Part shown: piece by piece, positions 56,100 to 64,000 of the stretch
How positions within the stretch are numbered: the first letter of the stretch is position 1
Layout of the letters: every line of letters begins with the position of its first letter
DNA from: Clitoria ternatea
Taxonomy: Eukaryota > Streptophyta > Magnoliopsida > Fabales > Fabaceae
DNA length: 64,000 nt
Reading direction: 5' to 3'
Assembly (NCBI GenBank): GCA_037962975.1
Contig: CM075669.1
Location: forward strand, 111,802,501-111,866,500
Program-made: the position numbers and the translations under genes
Notes under the pieces: generated by a model
Databases searched by the model: none
What the model was told of the DNA's origin: nothing
Seen by the model: the letters and a program-made list of their open reading frames with translations, nothing else

Positions 56100-59000
56100 A
56101 ACCTCTTAGGTAGGAAAAAGAGTGCCCTGGTGTACAATGGTCAACTGTAATAAAATTTTAGGTGAGTGGCATTCCACGTCCTTGGTATCTCTTTCCTAGA
56201 CAATTCTTCTAAGCAATAAGCACCTTTTCCCATGGTTTCTTTGACTTAGTAAGGGCCCTCCCAGGTGGCGGCGAATTTACCTTTTTCTCACGGTTTTCGA
56301 TTGTTGTTTGCGGTGTGTAAGATGAGGTCTCCTTTATGAAAGGGTCGGAATCGGAGGAGAGACGTCCAATGCTGGGCGGACTTCTGTTTGGCTGCCTGTA
56401 TCTTTATGTACATAACATCACACTATTCTAAACTGAGATCCAAACCTTCTCGTCTTCCGTTGTTATTCAGGTCTTCATCATAGGCAAGTCGTCGGAGAGT
56501 GGGCTCCCCTAATTCAATCGGTATCATGGCATCAGCCCATATGTAAGCTGGAATGTAGTCTTATGGGTCGACGAATGTGGAGTCATGTGATATGCCTATG
56601 GGGCCCTGGGAAACTCCTCCTCCCATCTTCCCTTGGCTTCTCTGAGTTACTTTTTGAGTTCTTGAAGGATTACCTTGTTGGCCGCCTTGGCCTAGCCGTT
56701 AGTTTGTGGATGTTCTACGGAAGAAAACTTCCGCTCAATGCCCAGGTTCTCACAGAATTCAATAAAACCTTTGTCTGTAAACTATTAGCCATTATCTGAG
56801 ATGATTGCATAGGGAAGTTCGTGTCTATAAATGATGTACTTCCAAGAGAAAGTCTAAACCTTAGCCGCGGAGATAGTTGCAAGGGGTTCCGCCTCAATCC
56901 ACTTAGTGAAGAAATCGACTACTATGAGAAAAAACTTAACTTGACCTTTCCCAGGGGGAAAGGGTCCCAGGATGTCCATCATCCAGGTGTTGAAAGGCCA
57001 GGAAGCCAAGATTCCATGTAAAGGCTCGGGGTGACTGTGGATCGGTTGGCGTTGCGCTGACATGGGTCACACTTCTTAACAAACTCGAAGCAATCGACCC
57101 GTAAGGTTGCCCAAAAGTATCCTGCTTGGAAGACCTGAGCAGCCAGGGGTCGGACTCCCCTATGAAGGCCGCAAATCCTCTAGTGGAGCTCTCGTATTAC
57201 ATAGTCAGCTTACTCTTCATTCAAGCATTTTAGGAGCAGCATAGTGAAACCCCTCTTGTAAAGCTGTCCGTCTAGCAGGGTGTGGTTGGCTGTTTGTACC
57301 TGTAGCTTTTTAGCTTGCTGGCGGTCTTCCGGAAGGGTCCCTTGCCTGAGAAAATCAACAATCAAGGTCATCCAAGTATTTTCAGTTGGTATTTCACTTA
57401 CCTGGTGTGTATACTAAGCTTCTTGGATTGTGGGTTCCTCCAAAATGATTTGGATGATTGTCTTGAGGTTCCCTGCTTTGACTGTGCTGGCTAGTTTGGA
57501 CCGGAAGGGTCCCTTGCCTGAGAAAATCAACAATCGGGGTCATCCAAGTATTTTCAGTTGGTATTTCACTTACTTGGTGTGTATACTAAGCTTCTTGGAT
57601 TATGGGTTCCTCCAAAATGATTTGGATGATTATCTTGAGGTTCCCTGCTTTGACTGTGCTGGCTAGTTTGGAGAGTAAGTCCGTGATGAGAGTCTTATAC
57701 TCTGCCTGGTTGTTGCTGGCCTTGAACTGGAATCTAAGTGACTCCTTAACGACTAAGCGATCGGGGATTCCAGTATAATACCTACTCTGCTGCCCTTCAA
57801 ATTAAAGGATCCATCTATAGAAAATGTCCATAAACCGTACGTAGCGTCATAGTCATCTTTATCTTCTCCCTGTTCTACCAAGAAGTCTGCCAGTACCTGG
57901 GCCTTAATAGGCCCTTTAGCTCCATTCCGAATGCCGTACTTAGATAACTCAACAACCCACGCGACCATCCTTCCTGTGAGCTATGGCTTCTGAAGGATTT
58001 TATCAAGTGGTTGGTCGGTCCTTACTACCACTTGGTGGTTGTGAAAGTAAGGTCAGAGTCGTCGTGTGGCCACAACAAAGCTATGTGTAAATTTTATGAC
58101 CCTTTGATATCGCGCTTCAGCCCTTTGTAGTGTCCTACTAGTGAAGTAGACTGACCTCTGAACGGCCGTTCTCTTGGACTAAGATTGAACTTACTGCCTC
58201 GGTCCCTATGGAAAGATAGAGGACCAATTCTGACCCCGTGTCTGGTCGTGTCAGAATCGGTGGGGATGCAAGGTAGATCTTTAGGTCCTGAAATGCCTTT
58301 TCATATTCCGAAGTCCACTCAAACGAATCTGTCTGCTTCAACACTTTGTAGAATGACATGGACTTTTCAACAAACTTTAAGAGGAAAGGGGAGAGAGCCA
58401 CAATCCGACCGGTGAGGCATTGAACTTCTTTAATATTTTGGGGGCTTCGCATCTCAAGTATGGCTCGATATTGATCTGGGTAGGCCTCAATGCCTCGGTA
58501 GGTAAGTATGTACCCCAGAAACTTTCCACCTTGGACCCCGAAGGAACACTTCTCAGGGTTCAGCCGCATATTGTACTTGCGCAGCTCAGAAAACGTCTCT
58601 TCCAAATCCTGCACATGTGAGTCCGCCTGCTTGGTTTTGACCACCATGTCGTCTACATAGACCTCAATTTTTCTTTCGATTTGCTTAGTAAAGATTTTAT
58701 CGACTAGCCTCTAATAAGTGGCTCCTGTATTCTTCAAACCGAAAGGCATTACTCGGTAACAATAATTTGCCCCGCTTGTGATAAACGTTGTATTTTCCTC
58801 ATCTTTGGGGTCTATTCGGATCTGGTTATACCTTGAATATCCATCCATGAAGCTCAAAATCCTGTATCCTGAAGTTTTATCTACCAAATAATCAATACTA
58901 GGCAAAGGATAGGGATCCTTGGGACATACCTTATTCAAATCGGTGAAGTCGACACACATTCGTCACTTGCCGCTCGACTTTTTCACCATGACTACATTTG

Positions 59001-59215
59001 ATAACAAGGTTGGATATTTGACCTCCCTGATGAAGTTGGTAGATACAAGCTTGTCTGTCTCTTCCTTGACTGCATTCTTCCGATTCAGGGCCTATCTTCC
59101 GGGGCTTCTGGGATATTGGCCTAGCGTTCGGCTCAATGTTGAGTGAGTGGTAAATTATAATGGGGTCGATGTCGGGCATGTCAGCGGGGCTTGACGTTGA
59201 AATTTTTTGCAGTCG
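56100..59215 (-). pseudogene. pol of the Tat element (reverse transcriptase, RNase H, integrase), decayed
   Basis: Right to left. SSPADMPDIDPIIIYHSLNI and ARPISQKPRKIGPE (59190-59090), the start of Tat reverse transcriptase. MCVDFTDLNKVCPKDPYPLP (58959), RVMPFGLKNTGATY (58715-58755). After a stop, DLEETFSELRKYNMRLNPEK and GGKFLGYILTYRGIEAYPDQ (58615-58480). RNase H with LWTFSIDGSFNLKGSRVGII (57830-57770). Integrase with LHGILASWPFNTWMMDILGP and FLIVVDFFTKWIEAEPLA (57005-56880). Stops, shifts and a 172-bp duplication (57329-57672) destroy the frame. The YVDD box region (58650-58710) shows VYVDDMVVKTKQAD with the DD pair retained. Confidence 0.85.
57329..57672. repeat. direct tandem duplication of 172 bp within Tat pol
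   Basis: 57329-57500 and 57501-57672 both begin CCGGAAGGGTCCCTTGCCTG and end GCTGGCTAGTTTGGA, with only about half a dozen differences. It falls between RNase H and integrase and adds 172 bases, so it also shifts the frame. Confidence 0.95.
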
Positions 59216-60936
59216 TGATTCCGTCAAATTAGTACATTAAAATTAATTAACGTAGTACTAGGGTGTCAACCTAGGTCGTTCTCTCAAGGATCAACACAGA
59301 AATTTAGGAAAAATCAAGTCTTAAACTAATTTTTAACAATTAAAAATAAAAACTAAACAACTAAAAATTTTTACAAACATAAGTTCACTAACATACAATT
59401 GGGGGGGGGTTTTGATTGATTTTTTTTTTTGTTGTCACAATTAAAATTAAAACAAGGTAAATAAAGGATTTAAAACAATAAATAACAAGCGATTGATTTT
59501 CTTGGAGTATTGTAAATAAATTTATCCTTGGTTCATTAAAGATAACTTGTATACTTATTAATGTTAATTTCTTAGCTCAATTTGAATTGATCAACTAAGC
59601 GTCTTTTTCAATTCACAATTCCTTTACTTTCATTTAAAAATGAATATTTTAATCAAGCATCCTAATTAAGCAAAAGGAGTCAAGATCTTAAAATCTAGGA
59701 ATTATTGAGCATATATAAGAACATCGCCTACATACATAATCTAATCTCAAATTATGGAATTAAGCAAACCATAATTATTAAAAGTGATTATGAAAATATT
59801 CATTAAGCATGCATATTTCCTTAATCCATTCTAATTTGAAATCTTATTTAACTCCATTTGAATAACTAAACCGATTAAGCATACAAATTCAATTAAACAA
59901 AATGGAATTAAATAAGTAGAGAATGATTATGAAGAAATAACAATAATAAAAGCATACTATATTAAAATTAATGACCTCAAAATTACATTACAACATTCTC
60001 CAAGAAAATCAATCTAAGGGTTTTAGCCCTCCATAATTACAACTACAACAATAAAACTAACCCGGAAATGGAGAAGTTGTTGGATAAACTCCAACAAAGA
60101 AGAGAAGCAGAGGAAGAACGTATGAGTGAGGGAGGAATTGAAGAATGAAGAATGGTGTGTGTTCTGCCCCTTCCTCTTGGTGCTATTTATAGGAGTTTAA
60201 AAGCAAAATTATGCCATAAAATATTTCAATGGAAGGAGCACTCTTCATTAATCAATTCAATGGTGCTCCATGATCAGCTTGAGTGCCTTGCCCACCTTCC
60301 TCAGTGCATTGCCCACTTTCCAGAAGCTTGAAAAACGTGTTTCTGGGCCAATTATTCACTCATGAATCGATTCATTGGTGGGAGGAATCGATTCATTCGT
60401 TCCAAAATGCAATCCTGGGCCAATTTTACATGTGTGAATCGATTCATTTAGGGGTGGGAATCGATTCCCAAGCACATGAATCGATTCATGCTTGTTTGAA
60501 TCGATTCCCAGGCCTTTAAAATGCATATGAATCGATTCACAGGGGTGGGGAATCGATTCCTAGCTGTATGAATCGATTCCCAGGGTGCTTGAATCGATTC
60601 CTTGCTGTTCTTTTGTGTGGGAATCGATTCCCACATTGGTGAATCGATTCCCAAACCTGTTCTGGTGCTTTTCTCGCATTTTTGACCATTTCTTGAGTCG
60701 TGGCTTCTTTCGTTTGACCTGTGGTAATTATTTTTTTAATTACAGGCTTAATCACACACTACAAAACAAGAGAAACCCAACTTTTATTAAAAAATTATCC
60801 TTAATTCATTTTAAAATTAAATATTAAATAAAGCTCAAATGATGAAAATGTGTTAAAGTGCAGTATATTACACACTAAGTGATGGCAAATTATGCACATT
60901 TAAATTGAGGAATTAAGGATAAATCATGCATCATCA
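59216..60936 (-). repeat. 3' LTR of Athila-2
   Basis: On the minus strand it starts TGATGATGCATGATTTATCC, right after the polypurine tract, and ends GACGGAATCA at 59216, where Tat sequence resumes. The partner LTR is outside the window, so length (1721) and left border rest on the TG...CA rule and on the junction with Tat reverse transcriptase. Contains a G-run and a T-run at 59401-59430 and a palindrome array (60363-60652). Confidence 0.7.
60363..60652. repeat. array of 12 GAATCGATTC palindromes
   Basis: The perfect 10-base palindrome GAATCGATTC occurs 12 times in 290 bases, spaced roughly 17-43 bases. Flanks are mostly T/G on the left and AT or CC on the right (TGAATCGATTCAT, GGAATCGATTCCC). 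It is inside the LTR of Athila-2. Confidence 0.95.
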
Positions 60937-62296
60937 AATACTCCCACACTTATTCTTTTGCACTCCCGGGCAAAATCAAAATAAAAACAAGTATCACAAT
61001 TTATTTGAAAACATTAAGTTGAAAACAACACACAGAATTGGCATGAAATTTTAAGAATATACAGAGAAACAAGAGTTATTTAACATGCAAGATTCAGAGC
61101 ATCAAGATATATATAAAGATCATTCAAACACTTAGGCATGTGAAAATTAAATTAAACTGAAAAGAAGATCATAAGTGATAGAACCTCACAAGACATACTC
61201 TCAACTCTCAAGTGTTTAAAGTTTGTGTATACACTCAAAACAATTCCTGAAAAACAAACAGTCTAAAAATTTGGCAAGTTTTTTAATTCCACAATCAACA
61301 CAAATGCATGTATAGATCAACAGGGCTTCACAGGGTTGTAATGTGGCCAAGGTTAAAATGGATGAAATATATATATTTATATATATATACCAAAAAGAAT
61401 AATGAAGCAATTAATTTTACTGGCAAACAGTGAGGGTAAAACATTTATTGTATGGTATTTGGTAAAATTTTTTTTTTTTTTTATTTTTTATTTTTATGAG
61501 ATTGCATAACACTTGGAACAAGAGTTGCAATTCCTTTTTGCACACCCCCACACTTATTTGAATGCCTGTTTTGACTTGATTCCAAAGCTTCAATATACTT
61601 CTTAAGGTAGGTATATTTTTGGTTTTTCATCCATGGCTTATTTGAGCTGTAACAAGGAAACAGTTAAATAGGCTCAAAATGGCTAACAAGAGATAATTTA
61701 TTCATGGTAAGCTTATCTGGCTTAGTGGCTCAACTGAACAAAATGCCTGTATCACTTCAAATACATTCATATGAGTTTCAAGTATCATCAAGAAACAAGA
61801 CAAAAATTAAGATGTAAGCTTCCAGGAATTAATCACACATGAAAGGATTAAGATGGTTTAAAGTGATCCATCAAATTTTAAGGCTCAAAAATCTCACAAG
61901 GTATAATTCCATCATATATGATCATTTCTCAATTATCATGTCATTCTCAACATACCAGAAAATGTTTGAGTTCAAATTATAACATATCATTAATCTCATA
62001 TCAGACATGAAAGAATTTACTTGTTACTCATGCATATCTTAAAATTCCAATAAAACATGCCTTTTTTAAAACAAAAACACACACAAAATCTTTTATTTAA
62101 ATCTTTTTTTTTTTTTTTAACTAATTTTTTTTTTTTTTTAAATAAAACAAAGTCACACAAAATTTAATCACACAACACACAATAACACACGAATCCCACC
62201 CCCACACTTAAATCATACATTGTCCTCAATGTAAGACAGAGCATACAAAATAGACAATAGAATGAAAAAGTAAAGAGATGGGTAAGAAAAACTCCC
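60937..62296 (-). other. Athila-2 3' non-coding region with three polypurine-like tracts
   Basis: On the minus strand AAGTGTGGGGGTGGGATTCG lies at about 62190-62210 shortly after the integrase stop, AAGTGTGGGGGTGTG at 61543-61557, and AATAAGTGTGGGAGTATT at the LTR border (60937-60954). The last is the functional tract by position. No LOG-like or cysteine-rich ORF is present here. A/T runs at 61470-61495 and 62100-62140. Confidence 0.7.
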
Positions 62297-64000
62297 TCAA
62301 GGGGGATCAAGAAGTGGTTCCCCCAAAGCATGTTCCTCCATTGTAACATCCACAAGTGAAGGATTTTCATGAAATGGCTTCAAACGTTGTCCATTAACCT
62401 TGAAGCTTTTGTTGGAGTTTTCACTTTTTATTTCCACAGCTCCATGGGGAAATACATTTGTAACAATGAAAGGTCCTTCCCATTTGGAGCGTAATTTTCC
62501 GGCCATCAGTTTCAACCGGGAATTAAACAGTAGCACTTTCTGTCCAGCAGTAAAATCCTTTCTAGCTATTGAGCTATCATGGAATTTCTTTGTTTTCTCT
62601 TTATAGAACCTCGAGTTCTCATAAGCTGCCAAACGTATCTCATCAAGCTCATTCAGTTGTAATTTTCTTTCCTCTCCTGCTTGATCAAGTGCTAAGTTAC
62701 AAGCTTTTACAGCCCAATAAGCACGATGCTCAATCTCCACTGGAAGATGACATGCTTTACCAAAAACAATTCTATAGGGAGACATTCCTATAGGTGCCTT
62801 AAAAGCTGTTCTATGTGCCCAAAGAGCATCATCCAATTTCCTGCTCCAATCCTTTTTGTTAGGCTGTACTATCTTCTCCAGGATCCTTTTGATTTCTCTG
62901 TTAGAGACTTCCGCTTGTCCATTGGTTTGGGGGTGGTATGGAGTAGAGACTCTATGAACAACCCCATACTTCCTGAGCATAGCTTGCATGGTCCTGTTGC
63001 AGAAATGGGTTCCTTGATCACTAATGATTGCTCTCGGGATGCCAAACCTGCAAAGAATTTGAGATCTAACAAAATCCACTACAACTCGAGCATCATTAGT
63101 TCTGGTGGCTTTAGCTTCCACCCATTTAGAAACATAATCAACAGCCAATAAAATGTAAGTAAAACCAAAGGATGGAGGAAATGGACCCATAAAATCAATG
63201 CCCCAAACATCAAATACTTCACAAAACAACATTGGTTGTTGAGGCATCTGTTGTCTCCATGTGGTAGCATTACTAGCTCTTTGGCATTTCTCATAGGTGT
63301 TACAAACTCTCCATGCATCCTTAAAAATTGTGGGCCAATACAATCCTGAATCCAACACTTTTCTTGCTGTTCTTTGTGGACCAAAATGTCCACCAACTGG
63401 TGAAGCATGGCAGAATCGAAGAACTGATTCTATTTCATGATCGGGAATGCATCTTCGAATCACCTGATCATTACACAATTTCCACAAATACGGGTCATCC
63501 CAAATATAATACTTTGCATCACTTTTTAATTTTGAAATTTGGTTTCTGGATGCACATGGTGGAAAAACAGAAGCAACAAGATAATTTACAATGTTAGCAA
63601 ACCAAGGTGAATCAAAAGAGTTAGAAATACTCATGAGGTGTTCATCGGGAAAATGGTCCCGAATAGGTGCCGAATCAGGAGCATTCTCAATTCTGCTTAA
63701 ATGGTCTGCCACAAGGTTTTGTGTTCCACTTCTATCACGAATTTCCAAGTCAAACTCTTGGAGCAAAAGCATCCAACGAATCAATCTTGGCTTGGACTCA
63801 CCTTTCTTCAACAAGTACTTCAGAGCTGCATGGTCAGTAAAGACAACTACTCGAGAACCGAGTAGGTAAGATCTAAACTTATCAAATGCAAAAACAATGG
63901 CCAAGAGCTCTTTTTCAGTGGTAGTGTAATTTACCTGGGCAGCATCTAAAGTTTTAGATGCATAGTAGATGACCCTAGGCTGCTTGTCAATCTTTTGACC
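62297..64000 (-). CDS. Athila-2 pol: RNase H end and integrase, intact, cut by window edge
   Basis: The minus frame is open without interruption from base 64000 to TGA at 62297-62299 (567 codons visible). It begins inside RNase H (QKIDKQPRVIYYASKTLDAA, QVNYTTTEKELLAIVFAFDK, VADHLSRIENAPD). The integrase finger follows (CHASPVGGHFGPQRTARKVL, YEKCQRASN), then the D-D-E core (WGIDFMGPFPPSFGFTYILL, AIISDQGTHFCN, TNGQAEVSNREI), and the C-terminal barrel (GKLRSKWEGPFIVTNVFPHG, NGQRLKPFHENPS). An LTR retroelement needs this enzyme set to finish cDNA and insert it. The unbroken frame contrasts with every other element here and suggests a recent insertion. It is also the best in-window reference for reading the decay of Athila-1. 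Confidence 0.93.
   Translation of the reverse strand, partial: GQKIDKQPRVIYYASKTLDAAQVNYTTTEKELLAIVFAFDKFRSYLLGSRVVVFTDHAALKYLLKKGESKPRLIRWMLLLQEFDLEIRDRSGTQNLVADHLSRIENAPDSAPIRDHFPDEHLMSISNSFDSPWFANIVNYLVASVFPPCASRNQISKLKSDAKYYIWDDPYLWKLCNDQVIRRCIPDHEIESVLRFCHASPVGGHFGPQRTARKVLDSGLYWPTIFKDAWRVCNTYEKCQRASNATTWRQQMPQQPMLFCEVFDVWGIDFMGPFPPSFGFTYILLAVDYVSKWVEAKATRTNDARVVVDFVRSQILCRFGIPRAIISDQGTHFCNRTMQAMLRKYGVVHRVSTPYHPQTNGQAEVSNREIKRILEKIVQPNKKDWSRKLDDALWAHRTAFKAPIGMSPYRIVFGKACHLPVEIEHRAYWAVKACNLALDQAGEERKLQLNELDEIRLAAYENSRFYKEKTKKFHDSSIARKDFTAGQKVLLFNSRLKLMAGKLRSKWEGPFIVTNVFPHGAVEIKSENSNKSFKVNGQRLKPFHENPSLVDVTMEEHALGEPLLDPP

Larger units (their letters stand above)
51720..59215 (-). mobile_element. 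Tat-lineage Ty3/gypsy element with antisense ORF, 5' part lost
   Basis: Pol lies on the minus strand (59215 to about 56100). Beyond it come a 68-bp tandem array, a plus-strand extra ORF region (52.86-55.14 kb), a 35-bp tandem array and LTR-like DNA at 51.7-52.6 kb. Pol, then an antisense ORF between pol and the 3' LTR, is known for Tat elements such as Grande. The element stops inside the start of reverse transcriptase at 59215, where the LTR of Athila-2 begins. Gag and the 5' LTR may lie beyond the right window edge if Athila-2 is an insertion. Confidence 0.75.

Noticed and set aside
60363..60652. CRISPR-like or operator array of GAATCGATTC
   Set aside because: Same reasons; it sits inside a plant LTR and the spacers are low in complexity and similar to each other.

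Overview
This is a plant nuclear window: spliced GT-AG exons, AT-rich introns and nested LTR retrotransposons of plant-specific lineages (Athila, Tat, Reina- and Tekay-like chromoviruses, SIRE-like and other copia). The LTR families and the captured genes look like a papilionoid legume, possibly the Phaseoleae. That species guess is recognition, not proof.

Layout. 1-2752: the 5' part of a hAT transposon on the minus strand (BED-finger transposase) holding a fragment of an ABCC transporter gene. 2764-4400: copia debris and four copies of an LTR-like module. 4412-12302: the only clear host gene, the last 12 exons of an alpha-glucan water dikinase (GWD, starch phosphorylation), with no break; its upstream two thirds are not in the window. 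14918-28043: a complete Athila-type Ty3/gypsy element (Athila-1) with 1604-bp LTRs, a tRNA-Asp primer site and decayed gag-pol. Between integrase and 3' LTR it carries two unusual reading frames: a basic cysteine-rich protein and a full-length LOG-type (cytokinin-activating phosphoribohydrolase family) protein, each broken by nonsense codons. 29156-33163: a 4-kb solo LTR with a perfect 5-bp target duplication, inside a SIRE-like LTR relic. 35.1-37.9 kb: SIRE-like LTR and copia gag-protease relics. 37958-41741: a CACTA transposon carrying exon pieces of an NDB-type external NAD(P)H dehydrogenase and of a PRP40C-like splicing factor. 41.7-50.96 kb: a copia element whose 5' LTR is split by a Reina-like gypsy element (45575-50900). 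51.7-59.2 kb: a Tat-lineage element on the minus strand with an antisense extra ORF and tandem arrays. 59216-64000: a second, younger Athila-type element (Athila-2) on the minus strand with an intact RNase H-integrase frame that runs off the window.

Apart from GWD the genes are transposon genes or captured host fragments. The most notable content is the cargo of Athila-1 (LOG-like enzyme plus cysteine-rich protein). It is absent from the corresponding region of Athila-2. Comparing the two elements, every nonsense codon in Athila-1 that can be compared fits a C-to-T or G-to-A transition, the expected footprint of methylated-cytosine decay.
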